Positions 8,434 to 16,799 of a DNA stretch of 64,000 bases are shown here, in pieces. The position numbers and the translations under genes were made by a program. The stretch is from Enorma phocaeensis. Its GTDB lineage: Bacteria; Actinomycetota; Coriobacteriia; Coriobacteriales; Coriobacteriaceae. The notes under the pieces are model-generated. The model was not told where the DNA came from. It saw only the letters and a list, made by a program, of their open reading frames with translations, and made no database searches. The stretch's first letter is position 1. Each line of letters starts with the position of its first letter. Location: assembly GCF_900186505.1 (NCBI RefSeq), contig NZ_LT891968.1:62001-126000 (forward strand), given 5' to 3'.

Positions 8434-8477
8434 CGAACCATGGCATCCCGCTGGTTCATGGTTCGCACCGAACCATG
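8434..8477. repeat. Three alternating inverted copies of CGAACCATG upstream of tmk
   Basis: CGAACCATG occurs at 8434-8442 and 8469-8477, and its reverse complement CATGGTTCG at 8457-8465 between them. Two mutually exclusive hairpins are possible, or the copies could be protein-binding half-sites. They lie between the zinc-ribbon gene and the thymidylate kinase start. Confidence 0.55.
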
Positions 8478-8502
8478 ATACCCGTTTGCCGCGCAGGAGA
8501 CC

Positions 8503-10803
8503 CTACAGCGGCGCCGCGGTACCCACGAGCGACTCGTCCTCAAAGGCATGAACGTAGATGAGCTGCATGCCATAGGAGTAAGGCGCGATCTGGTAAGGAT
8601 CGACGCATACCACGATGCCATCTGCCGTCGCATAGTAGCGCTCTGGGTCGCCCGCGATCTCCGAAAGCGTCGTCGCGTTGCAGCTGAAGTTTGGATCCTG
8701 CTCGCAGTACGTCTCGATCGCGGCGTGGGCCTCCTGCACAAGCGTGTCCCACGACACCCCGCAGGCATCCTCCACGGCAATCCGCTCGCCCGTTGATAGG
8801 TCGTAGAACGTGGCGCGCATGGATTCGTTGCCGTGCGCCCCGCCGGCGAAGATCCAGCGTTCGCTGCGCACGCAGGCGATGTTGCCCTCAAGGTAGGTCA
8901 CCGTGTCGCGATGGACCGTCACCTGGGTGGTCCCGCCGTCGAACTCCCATGCCTGCGTTGCCTCGCGATCCCCCTCAAAGCTTGCCTGGAGCTCCTCGTT
9001 GAGCGCATCGAGGGCCGCGTCGGTGCCGCCATCCTCGCGCGTGAAGCGCGGATAACTCCAGCGCTGGGTTTCATCCCACTCCATGTCGACGCCTTGCGAA
9101 GAGGTGAAGGTAACGTCCTCCTCGATGAGCTCGTAGGCGTAAGCTGCTGCGGAAGCCTGGCCATCCCCCGCTTCGTCCGTCGATGCGCCCTCGCCTTCAA
9201 GCGCTGGACCGGCACCGGATACAAGCTCATCAAGCGTCTCATCGGTCGCCGTCATGCAACCGTAGACGTCGACCTCCTCCATGGTCGAGCCCTCGTCCTC
9301 AGTTCCGAAGTCACTGTTGAACTGCAGGAGGCTATAGCAATGCGTCGCCGGAGTTTCTGCCACGAAGGCATCCCATTGCTCTGATGTGGCCTCCGTGCCG
9401 CCGATCGCAAAGCTCTCCGTGGAGTCGCCGGTGTCATAGTTGAAGAAGGAGTTGCGTTGAGCCGCCGTCTCGAACGCCTTGTCTTCGAGCATGAAGTACC
9501 CGCTATGGTATTCCTCGACCATGGGCTCCGCAGCCTCGCCATACCACGAGGTTCCCATCACGGGTGTGCCCTCGCGCTCGTACAGATATTGGAAGTACGC
9601 ACCGCCATTGGAGAACTCGCTCGCGCGGTCATAGACCTGCAAGAGCTCGCCGTCCTGATAATCCCAAACCGCAACGAGATAACCATCATGCTTGAGCTCG
9701 GCAATGGCACCATCCTGCACCTCGAGGTTGCACACGATGGTAAGCAGCTCGTCCGAACCGTCACCATCGAAATCGATGAGCTCGGCCAACGCGAGCCCCG
9801 TGAGCATGGTCTCCTGACCATCGTAGAGGTCGATGCTCGCCGGCTCGCCATATTGCTCGATGAGCTCTTGGCACTTGCCGTAGTAGGCAGCATAGGCAAG
9901 CTGATCCTCGGTGGGTCGCTCAGGAGCAGGCTCCTCGTTGGGCGCGGGCGCGGAGTCGCCCTCGCGCTCCGGTTCCGGCTGGATGATATAGGTCTCGTTG
10001 GTCGTCGTCTGATCGTGGTCGTAGTCGATGTCGTTGTAGTATTCCTCGCCTGTCTCCCCGTCGATGATGACCATGGTGTATTCGCCATCGGGAATCTCAC
10101 CGAAGTCCTCGAATGTGAAGCCGCCCGTACCGGTCACGCGAATCTCTGATATGACCTCCCCAAGCGTTGGCGCCCCGTCGTCTTCCATGTTATCGGCCGT
10201 GCGCTCTGCCAACCGCACAACATAGGATGTCAGGTCGTTGCCCAGAGCGTCCCGTGGCTGGATGCGCGTCACCACGGAGCATGCGAGGGCGTCGCGCTGA
10301 CCGAAGAAGACCACGTTGCCACCCGTAAGGTGCGGAAGCACGAACACGCAGACACCAATTAAGATGACGGCTACGATGCCAACGATGGCGGCAATCAGCG
10401 CGATGGGCTTCTTCGTATGCGGCGATGCCTGCTGCGGCGCGCTCGGGGCGGGCTGCTGGGGCATCATGCGCGTGGAGTCAGCGGGCTGCTGCGGCGCACC
10501 CGTCACCCACGGAGCCGCGTCGGCTTGTTGCGGCATCACGTGCGTCGGCTCGGCAGACGACGCATCCTCGACGCCGGTCGGCCAAAGAGCCTCCTCGGCT
10601 GCCCTGGCGTCTGCTGCAGCCTCCTCTGCCGCCGCGGCGCTCTCGTTCGAGCTCGCTACAGCCTCTTCCTCGCTTGCCGGAGCCATGGCAGCCCCAGCTC
10701 CTGCTTGCTCCTCGCGAGGAACGACCCGTACCACCGGCTTGCCGCACTGGGTGCAAAACTTCGTGCCCTCCGCAAGCTCCTTGCCGCAACTCGTGCAAAA
10801 CAT
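8503..10803 (-). CDS. Zinc-ribbon, single-pass membrane protein with C-terminal DUF3298-like domain
   Basis: 766 residues. It opens with MFCTSCGKEL...FCTQCGKPV, a CxxC-CxxC zinc ribbon (residues 3-21), then an Ala/Pro/Gln-rich low-complexity stretch, one membrane segment (about 148-170, IALIAAIVGIVAVILIGVCV), and a large exported part. The exported part has an acidic linker and, at the C-terminus, a DUF3298/RsiV-like domain (RWIFAGGAHGN, FYDLSTGER). DUF3298 domains occur in extracytoplasmic sensors such as the lysozyme-binding anti-sigma factor RsiV, but no sigma factor is adjacent. Two other proteins in this window (at 28468 and 31189) share the same N-terminal ribbon. The membrane topology follows from the sequence; the function is unknown. 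Confidence 0.8.
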   Translation of the reverse strand: MFCTSCGKELAEGTKFCTQCGKPVVRVVPREEQAGAGAAMAPASEEEAVASSNESAAAAEEAAADARAAEEALWPTGVEDASSAEPTHVMPQQADAAPWVTGAPQQPADSTRMMPQQPAPSAPQQASPHTKKPIALIAAIVGIVAVILIGVCVFVLPHLTGGNVVFFGQRDALACSVVTRIQPRDALGNDLTSYVVRLAERTADNMEDDGAPTLGEVISEIRVTGTGGFTFEDFGEIPDGEYTMVIIDGETGEEYYNDIDYDHDQTTTNETYIIQPEPEREGDSAPAPNEEPAPERPTEDQLAYAAYYGKCQELIEQYGEPASIDLYDGQETMLTGLALAELIDFDGDGSDELLTIVCNLEVQDGAIAELKHDGYLVAVWDYQDGELLQVYDRASEFSNGGAYFQYLYEREGTPVMGTSWYGEAAEPMVEEYHSGYFMLEDKAFETAAQRNSFFNYDTGDSTESFAIGGTEATSEQWDAFVAETPATHCYSLLQFNSDFGTEDEGSTMEEVDVYGCMTATDETLDELVSGAGPALEGEGASTDEAGDGQASAAAYAYELIEEDVTFTSSQGVDMEWDETQRWSYPRFTREDGGTDAALDALNEELQASFEGDREATQAWEFDGGTTQVTVHRDTVTYLEGNIACVRSERWIFAGGAHGNESMRATFYDLSTGERIAVEDACGVSWDTLVQEAHAAIETYCEQDPNFSCNATTLSEIAGDPERYYATADGIVVCVDPYQIAPYSYGMQLIYVHAFEDESLVGTAAPL

Positions 10804-10900
10804 CGCATACCCCCGACCGCCAGAGGCCCACGACCCTCATCGCGGGCGCGTTTTCTCGTTAATTAATGGTACGACGAACGGCTGGATAATCTGCGGGCAA

Positions 10901-10946
10901 AAAATAGCAAGAGAGGCCCCTCTGCAGAAGCCTCTCTTGCTATTTT
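10901..10946. terminator. Bidirectional intrinsic terminator after topA
   Basis: A near-perfect 17-bp stem pairs 10901-10917 with 10930-10946, with an A-run on one side and T-run on the other. It lies downstream of the topoisomerase stop codon on the minus strand and separates it from the promoter of the zinc-ribbon gene. Confidence 0.85.
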
Positions 10947-11071
10947 GCGCCCACCGTTTTACATCGATGACAAGGCCCGCCGAAGCATCGGCCATCCAAC
11001 AGCGATGCCAAGACGATGCCGCAGCGATTCGAGCTTGCCGCTGGTTGCTCCGGTGGCACTCCGAGGCCGCA

Positions 11072-13645
11072 TCACGCCTTAGGACTCTTGCTCGTCGCTT
11101 TCTTTGAGGTCTTGCGCGTGGCGCTCGTCTTTGCGCTCTTCTTCGCGCCCGATTTGGTACCTGGCTTCGCCGGCGCCTTACCGCGCCTCCCCCGCGCAGG
11201 CTTCTGCTCCTTACCGGGACAGTCCATGTTCACGCAGATGCGCCACGGCCCTCGCGCGGTCTCGACCACAACGATCGGCGCGCCGCAGTGCTCGCACACC
11301 TCGCCGGTTGCTTCGAGCTTGCCACGAGCGGGCAGCGGATAGGAGACGCCGCACTCATCGTAGTTGGAGCAGCGGATGAAGCGCTTTCCGCTTCGCTCGC
11401 TCTTGTGGGCGATCAGGTCGCCGTGACGTCCGGCTTCAGCGCAGGCCTTGCACTCGCCCACCACCAAGTCAGGCTCGAAGTTGGTAGGGCACTTGGGGTT
11501 CACGCACTGCTCGTACGCTTTCTGGCGGAACGGCTGGCATTTGATGCGCGGCGCGCCGCACTCCGGGCACACGGCGGCATCGCCCTCGAGCGGGCTCACC
11601 TTTACGCCGGTCGGCACGGGATAGGTCACATCGCAGTCCGGCCACCCCATGCAACCGATGAAGCTGCCGCGCGTCTTTGCCGAAGTCTTCATGACCAGGT
11701 CCTTGCCGCACTTAGGACATGCGCCCACGCGCGCGTCGGCGGTCACGGCGTCGGCGATCGCCTCGCCGAGATCGTCCTTGTGCTCGATGAGGGCGTCGAG
11801 CATGCCTGCGAGAAGCGCCCGCGAATGCTCGACCACGTGGTCTTGGGTATCGGTTCCCTCGGCGACGTGGGTCATGTCCTCGTCAAGCTCTGCTGTCATC
11901 TCGGGGGTGGTGATGCGCGGCGCGAAATCGTGCAGCGCGTCCACGATGGCCATGCCGAGCTGGCTCGGCTCGATGGGATCGTTCTTCAGGTAGCGTACCT
12001 GGTAGAGGCGCTCGATGATCGAGGCGCGCGTCGATTTGGTACCCAGGCCGCGCTTCTCCATCTCCTGCACGAGGCGGCCCTGGCTGTAGCGCGCGGGCGG
12101 CTCGGTCTGCTTTGCCTCAAGCTTGATATCGAAGACGTCGATCACATCGCCCTGTTCGAGCACCGGCAGCTGCTCATCGCGTTTGAGGCCGTACGGATAG
12201 GCCTCGCGGAAGCCAGCGTCTACGAGCACGTCGCCGCTCGCAGTGAAGGGTTCGCCCGCAACGTCGATGGAGAGCTTGGTGTTCTCGATGGTCGCCGGCC
12301 CCATGAGCGTGGCAAGGAATCGGCGCGCGATGAGCATGTAGAGCTTCTTCTGGCCACCGTCGAGCGTCTCGGGATCGCCCTGGCCCGTGGGATGGATGGG
12401 CGGGTGGTCGGTGGTCTCGGTCTTGCCGCGGGTAGGCTTCATGGGACCGGCAAGCACCTTGGCGGTCACGGGACGCAGGGCGGGCACGTTCGAGGAGAGC
12501 CCGTTCACGATGCCCGCGAGATCGAGCGTGCGCGGGTAGACCGTATTATCCACACGCGGGTACGAGATGAAGCCTGCCATATAGAGGCTCTCGGCAAGCC
12601 GCATGGTGCGCGCGGGGCTGATTCCTTCAGCAGCGGCGGCAGCTTGGAGCGATGTGGTGTTGAACGGCGCAGGGGGCTGTTGCTTGCGGCTGCGTTTGGC
12701 GACCTCGGAAATGGTGCCGGTCTTGGCATCCTCGACATGCGAGAACGCAGCCTCAGCAGCCGCCTTATCGGAGAAGCGCTGTGTCGCATGTCCGATCTTG
12801 AAGGCGGCGTCAGCATCTTCCCGGGGAGCGCCCATACCGCGAATCTGCCAGTAATCCTCAGGCACGAACGCCCTTCGCTCGCGCTCGCGCTCGACCACCA
12901 GGGCGAGCGTTGGCGTCTGAACGCGGCCGGCAGAGCGAACGTTGCCGAAGCCGCCAAAACGCGCAAGCGTGAGATAGCGCGTGAGTACCGCGCCCCAGAT
13001 GAGATCGATGTACTGGCGCGACTCACCGGCGTCAGCTAGGTCTTGATCCAGCTCGACCAGATTGTCAAAGGCAGCGGTGACCTCTCCCTTGATCAGGGCG
13101 GAGTAGCGCGCACGGCTCACGGGGACGTTGGGAGCCACCTCGCGGACGCAGGAGAGCGCATCCGAGCCGATGAGCTCACCCTCTCGGTCGAAGTCCGTAG
13201 CGATGATCACATGATCGGCTTTTTTAGCGAGGTTCTTGAGGACGCGGATGATCTCCTTCTCCGCGGGCTTCTTCACGATGGGCGCCCATGTGAGATACGG
13301 AAGGCTCTCGACCTTCCAGCCCTTGATATTGATGCCGTTAGCGAGAAACGGCTTGCGCTTGGTATCGTACGGAGGACGCGCCAGGCCATCCGGCACATCC
13401 GCGGGGAGCACCTCGCCATCTTCTGAGATGCTGTACCAGCCCTGCTTCTTATCGAAGAGAATCTCGTCAGGGAAGTCTGGTGCAAGGATGTGGCCCGCGA
13501 GGCCCATGGAAACCCAATCCTCGCCCTTCACCGTGAACCGATAGACCTGGGTGTTGTAGACCTTATCGGTCTTTGGCTTGCCGTCGGCCAGAAGCTGGGC
13601 GATCTTCTGGGCCGCGATGTTCTTCTCTGCGATGACAAGTTTCAA
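11072..13645 (-). CDS. topA: DNA topoisomerase I, archaeal-like type IA
   Basis: 857 residues from a TTG start at 13645 with AAGAGGT upstream; the open frame continues upstream without a ribosome site. It relaxes negative supercoils through a 5'-phosphotyrosine. The N-terminus MKLVIAEKNIAA and DFDREGE (151-157) form the Toprim domain; the active-site tyrosine is in FISYPRVDN (Tyr362). The opening resembles archaeal topoisomerases more than the VIVESPAKA of typical bacterial TopA. The C-terminal third carries several CxxC pairs (zinc-finger repeats such as CPKCGKD, CPECGAP, CEHCGAP) and ends in a Lys/Ala-rich tail like those of actinobacterial TopA. No second TopA is in view. Confidence 0.92.
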   Translation of the reverse strand: MKLVIAEKNIAAQKIAQLLADGKPKTDKVYNTQVYRFTVKGEDWVSMGLAGHILAPDFPDEILFDKKQGWYSISEDGEVLPADVPDGLARPPYDTKRKPFLANGINIKGWKVESLPYLTWAPIVKKPAEKEIIRVLKNLAKKADHVIIATDFDREGELIGSDALSCVREVAPNVPVSRARYSALIKGEVTAAFDNLVELDQDLADAGESRQYIDLIWGAVLTRYLTLARFGGFGNVRSAGRVQTPTLALVVERERERRAFVPEDYWQIRGMGAPREDADAAFKIGHATQRFSDKAAAEAAFSHVEDAKTGTISEVAKRSRKQQPPAPFNTTSLQAAAAAEGISPARTMRLAESLYMAGFISYPRVDNTVYPRTLDLAGIVNGLSSNVPALRPVTAKVLAGPMKPTRGKTETTDHPPIHPTGQGDPETLDGGQKKLYMLIARRFLATLMGPATIENTKLSIDVAGEPFTASGDVLVDAGFREAYPYGLKRDEQLPVLEQGDVIDVFDIKLEAKQTEPPARYSQGRLVQEMEKRGLGTKSTRASIIERLYQVRYLKNDPIEPSQLGMAIVDALHDFAPRITTPEMTAELDEDMTHVAEGTDTQDHVVEHSRALLAGMLDALIEHKDDLGEAIADAVTADARVGACPKCGKDLVMKTSAKTRGSFIGCMGWPDCDVTYPVPTGVKVSPLEGDAAVCPECGAPRIKCQPFRQKAYEQCVNPKCPTNFEPDLVVGECKACAEAGRHGDLIAHKSERSGKRFIRCSNYDECGVSYPLPARGKLEATGEVCEHCGAPIVVVETARGPWRICVNMDCPGKEQKPARGRRGKAPAKPGTKSGAKKSAKTSATRKTSKKATSKSPKA

Positions 13646-13861
13646 AATGGAACCTCTTGGTTGCGTCCTTGCCGCATGCTGCCGCGCGCGGGCTTCTATG
13701 CTCGCGGGACAGTATACGCGAGTTACCTGCCGTTTACCAAAATCCCACCGGGAATGGTTGACAAATTGGACCCAAATGGCACCACTTGGCGCCCTTGGCG
13801 GTGTAACCGAGCGACTTCGCAACATCCCTCGCTGGACCTCGAGATGCCGATAATCAGACGC

Positions 13862-13875
13862 TTGAAACGTTTCAA
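13862..13875. promoter_or_regulatory. Perfect 14-bp palindrome TTGAAACGTTTCAA, LacI-type operator-like
   Basis: TTGAAACGTTTCAA is fully symmetric with a central CG, the layout of LacI-family operators. It lies 33 bases upstream of the mini-ORF at 13908. No LacI-family gene is in the window, so the binding protein is unknown. Confidence 0.45.
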
Positions 13876-13907
13876 TCTAATGCAAATGGCTATCTGGAGG
13901 TACCTCG

Positions 13908-13940
13908 ATGAAAGCCGAACGATTGCTGATGAATTGGTAG
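13908..13940 (+). pseudogene. 11-codon reading frame with strong ribosome site, possible regulator remnant or leader peptide
   Basis: ATG at 13908 follows GGAGG by 7 bases and encodes MKAERLLMNW before a TAG stop. KAERLL is a common N-terminal start of WYL/HTH regulators, which suggests a truncated gene. The downstream DNA does not continue a recognisable HTH in any frame, so decay is extensive if this reading is right. Confidence 0.3.
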
Positions 13941-14050
13941 CCGCGGCATGCCGGCGCATTAGGCATCAAGGGTAATTTGGATATATGAACCGCACAATCC
14001 CCGGAACGCAGACTCGGCCCCGCGGCATCTGACCAACGGTGCAAGGGACG

Positions 14051-14743
14051 CTACGCCATAGATGCCCGCGCACCCCGCACTTGCTCGGCGAGCCACGAGA
14101 CCCATGCATCCATGCCGTCGCCCTTGGTGGCGCTCACCTCGAACCGCGGCGCTGCGGGATTCAGATCATCCAAGACGCGGTTGTATCCTTCGCGGTTGAA
14201 GTCGAATGCCGGCGCGACGTCAACCTTGTTGAGCAGAAGCGCCCCCGCATGCTGGAAGATGCCCGGGTACTTGAGTGGTTTGTCATCCCCTTCGGGTACG
14301 GAGAGTATCATCACGCAGAGGTTCTCGCCCAAATCGAAGTCGACGGGGCATACGAGGTTGCCCACGTTTTCGATGAAGATAACGTCGATCTTGCTCAAGC
14401 CGACCGCCCCGTCGAGCGCTTCGACCGCCTGACCGATCATATTGCCTTCGAGATGGCAGAGGCCGCCGGTGTTGATCTGGATGGCGGGCATGCCTGCTGC
14501 CTTCATGCGCTGAGCATCCACGTCGCTGGCGATGTCACCCTCGATGACCGCCGAACGCAGGCCATAGGCATCGCGCAGGCGCGCGCTCGTAGCGAGGATC
14601 ATCGAGCTCTTGCCCGAACCGGGGCTCGAGAGCACGTTCACCACGAAGGTGCCCGTATCCCGGAAGCGCTCGCGCAGCTGTGCCGCAAGGCGGTCGTTCC
14701 GTGAGAGAATCGGCTTCTCGAGATCGATGACCCGTTCTGACAT
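14051..14743 (-). CDS. hypB: Hydrogenase nickel incorporation GTPase HypB
   Basis: 230 residues from the ATG at 14743, which has AGGAGG upstream; the longer frame is discarded. HypB is the GTPase that helps insert Ni into [NiFe] hydrogenases. Visible motifs are the P-loop SSPGSGKSS (residues 39-47), the metal site region INTGGLCHLEG, FIENVGNLVCP, EGDDKPLKYP and the LLNKVD guanine motif. The N-terminal nickel-storage motif found in E. coli HypB is absent, so it is the short form. It lies 119 bases after hypA in the same direction. No hydrogenase structural genes or hypCDEF are in the window. Confidence 0.93.
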   Translation of the reverse strand: MSERVIDLEKPILSRNDRLAAQLRERFRDTGTFVVNVLSSPGSGKSSMILATSARLRDAYGLRSAVIEGDIASDVDAQRMKAAGMPAIQINTGGLCHLEGNMIGQAVEALDGAVGLSKIDVIFIENVGNLVCPVDFDLGENLCVMILSVPEGDDKPLKYPGIFQHAGALLLNKVDVAPAFDFNREGYNRVLDDLNPAAPRFEVSATKGDGMDAWVSWLAEQVRGARASMA

Positions 14744-14862
14744 GATGCACCTCCTGCACGCGGCGGACTGCAACCGCGCGCCTCCATCGATAGCCGCTTC
14801 CAACACGGCCCGCATGCGACCCACGCGTCGACCCCGCTAAGCGTTGCATGCGCACCCGCACG

Positions 14863-15213
14863 CTAAGGCAGGTCGACCTCCATCGAGACGATCTCGAGCT
14901 CGCGTCCTGCAAGGAGCGAGGTTGCGGAGCTCCCGCATTGCGGGCACCTGACGTGGAACCGGTCGTGGTCGAACTCCGCCCCGCAACCAAGGCAGCGGCT
15001 GCGAGGATGCACGTCCTCGACCACAAGCTTGCTTCCCGCCGTAAGCGGATCCTCTTCGCTCAAGACCTCCCATGCGAAATCGAGCGATTCGGGAACGGCC
15101 TCGCAAAGATCACCGATACGCAGCTTGACGGAGATCACGCGCAAGGCGCCCGCCTCACGCGCAGCCGTCGTCACGGTCTCGAGCACTCCTGACACCAAGC
15201 CGAGCTCGTGCAT
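14863..15213 (-). CDS. hypA: Hydrogenase maturation nickel metallochaperone HypA
   Basis: 116 residues, normal size. The invariant N-terminal MHELGL contains the nickel-binding His2 and Glu3. The zinc site is CLGCGAEF with CPQCG (four cysteines in two CxxC pairs). HypA delivers Ni2+ to HypB and the hydrogenase large subunit. The start lies 12 bases after the tatC stop codon with a poor ribosome site, so translation is probably coupled to tatC. Confidence 0.94.
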   Translation of the reverse strand: MHELGLVSGVLETVTTAAREAGALRVISVKLRIGDLCEAVPESLDFAWEVLSEEDPLTAGSKLVVEDVHPRSRCLGCGAEFDHDRFHVRCPQCGSSATSLLAGRELEIVSMEVDLP

Positions 15214-15225
15214 TGCAGGCGCCCG

Positions 15226-16008
15226 CTAGTCCTCGTCATCCATGAAGAGGGCGATCCTGCTCCCCGTGAGGCCCTTCTTGCCCTCTCGCGCGATGATCAC
15301 GAAGCGCGTCACGAAAAGCGAGATCTCGTAGAGCGAGAGCATGGCGGCGTACATGAACAGTAACGTCACCGGACTCGCGTCGGGTGTAACCGAAGCGGAG
15401 ACCACGAGCATAACGACATAGATGTAGCGCCAGGCGGAACGGAATGTGGCATAAGGAACGATGTGGAACACGGAAAGGTAGAAGACGATGAGCGGCAATT
15501 CGAATGCCACACCGAAGCCGATCATGAGCAGGATCTCGGTGTTGATGTAATCGACCAGATCCGGAAGGGCGGTCGCGATGGCGCTCGTCTCGCCGATGAG
15601 CCACTCGAATCCGGCGGGCACGATGATGAGGTAGCAGAACACCGCACCGACGAAGAAGAGCACCGTGGCGATGAGGATCGTGGGGACCACCCATCTACGC
15701 TCGTTAGGCTTGAGCGCCGGAAGGAAGAACCCGAGGATCTGCAGAAGGATCATGGGTACGCAGACCACCGCCGCGGTCTTCCACGCGATAGAGAAGCGCA
15801 CGGAGAAACCGCCAAGGGACGTGGTGATGTAGAAGCGGCCGTCCTCGACGAGCGGGCGGATGGGGTCGGTCAGGATATCGATGATCGTGGGAGTCGCAAA
15901 ATAGAAGACGACCGTCGCCACGAGCACGCTCACCACGATGATGGTGAGACGGCGGCGCAGCTCTCCCAGATGATCCATAAGCGGCATGCGCGCTGGTCCG
16001 ATGGGCAC
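15226..16008 (-). CDS. tatC: Twin-arginine translocase subunit TatC
   Basis: 260 residues with the TatC signature MPLMDHLGELRRRL near the N-terminus and six membrane segments. TatC recognises twin-arginine signal peptides and forms the receptor complex for folded-protein export. The GTG start at 16008 overlaps the TAG stop of the upstream tatA/B-type gene by one base, with AAGGGGGG upstream, so the two are translationally coupled. It is followed by hypA and hypB. [NiFe] hydrogenases are classic Tat substrates, which makes the linkage meaningful. Confidence 0.95.
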   Translation of the reverse strand: MPIGPARMPLMDHLGELRRRLTIIVVSVLVATVVFYFATPTIIDILTDPIRPLVEDGRFYITTSLGGFSVRFSIAWKTAAVVCVPMILLQILGFFLPALKPNERRWVVPTILIATVLFFVGAVFCYLIIVPAGFEWLIGETSAIATALPDLVDYINTEILLMIGFGVAFELPLIVFYLSVFHIVPYATFRSAWRYIYVVMLVVSASVTPDASPVTLLFMYAAMLSLYEISLFVTRFVIIAREGKKGLTGSRIALFMDDED

Positions 16009-16685
16009 TACCGCTCACCCCCCTTCGTTGCCGGTTCACCCTCATCTTGCAGGGCCTCCGGAGCGCTCGCGGAAGCATCGGATTCGACAGCCTGCGCAGG
16101 CTCGTCGGATGCTGCATCCGCGCTCGCGTCCGAGGCAGCCTCACCGTGAGCGTCATCGGCACGGTGGCGGCGCGGACGGCGAGCATAGAGGTCGGCAGTC
16201 GTGCGCGCAGGCTCGGGCTCGGAGTCCTCGGCTACCGCACCGGCAGCCGCCTGCTCCGCTTCTGCCGCAATGTCTTCGGAGGGAACCTCGCCAGCGGGCG
16301 AGCCGGTATCCTCCGAAGGGGACTCGGCTGCCTCGCGGGCAGCTTTCTCGGCAGCAAGGCGAGCGCGACGCTCGGCAAAGGTCTCCTTGCGAGCCTCCGA
16401 CGCCTTCTGGGTGGCGATATCGGCACCCTCCGACGCGACGTCGGGAGCGGCTTCATCCGCCGCGCCCGCCGCAGGCTTGGCCTTGGCAGCCTCGGCGGTA
16501 GCCGCCGCTGCCATGGGGTCGACGATCTCGGTCTGCACAACCGAGGTCACCTTCTGCTGCGTCTCGCGGAACTGGCGCAGCGCGCGACCGATGGTGCGCC
16601 CCATCTGCGGCAGTTTATCCGGCCCGAACAGCAGAAAGGCAAAGACCAGAATTACGAGAAGCTCGGTATGCCCGATTCCGAACAC
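16008..16685 (-). CDS. tatB: TatA/TatB-family translocase component with long Ala/Glu-rich tail
   Basis: 225 residues from a GTG start at 16685 with AGGAGGTT upstream. The N-terminus (VFGIGHTELLVILVFAFLLF) is a single membrane helix followed by GPDKLPQMGR, the Hcf106/TatA hinge. The remaining 165 residues are a low-complexity Ala/Glu/Arg-rich tail, far longer than TatA (about 90) and more like actinobacterial TatB. It is directly upstream of tatC. A second, short TatA-type gene is at 43577, which supports calling this one TatB; the A/B assignment is not certain. Confidence 0.82.
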   Translation of the reverse strand: MFGIGHTELLVILVFAFLLFGPDKLPQMGRTIGRALRQFRETQQKVTSVVQTEIVDPMAAAATAEAAKAKPAAGAADEAAPDVASEGADIATQKASEARKETFAERRARLAAEKAAREAAESPSEDTGSPAGEVPSEDIAAEAEQAAAGAVAEDSEPEPARTTADLYARRPRRHRADDAHGEAASDASADAASDEPAQAVESDASASAPEALQDEGEPATKGGER

Positions 16686-16747
16686 GAGAACCTCCTGTGA
16701 ATTTCCTCCCAGAAACACGCGCCTCGCTCAAGGCGAGTGCGCGCAAA

Positions 16748-16763
16748 CGGTATGAGTATACCG
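16748..16763. promoter_or_regulatory. Palindrome CGGTATGAGTATACCG over a probable -10 of the tat-hyp genes
   Basis: Two 6-base arms, CGGTAT and ATACCG, surround GAGT. On the minus strand the sequence TATACT (16755-16760) makes a good -10 about 70 bases upstream of the tatB start. No clear -35 is visible. An operator that covers the -10 would permit repression. Confidence 0.4.
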
Positions 16764-16799
16764 CCCCGAACCGTAGCTGGCGTGGAGCTGACAAGGCCT

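Larger units (their letters stand above)
13646..14050. other. 405-bp non-coding gap between topA and hypB with orphan operator and mini-ORF
   Basis: No full-length gene is convincing here. The stretch contains a perfect palindrome (13862-13875), then a good ribosome site GGAGG (13896-13900) and an 11-codon frame (13908-13940) starting MKAERLL, a typical opening of WYL-type regulators. It looks like the decayed 5' end of a gene, or a leader peptide. The topA promoter must also lie in this region. Confidence 0.4.

Noticed and set aside
11288..13039. 583-codon plus-strand frame over topA
   Set aside because: Composition (His/Gly/Asp/Arg) and lack of motifs mark it as a shadow of the topoisomerase gene.
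13490..13975. 161-codon plus frame spanning the topA start and the gap
   Set aside because: Its first part overlaps the topA coding region, and the rest shows no domain or ribosome site.
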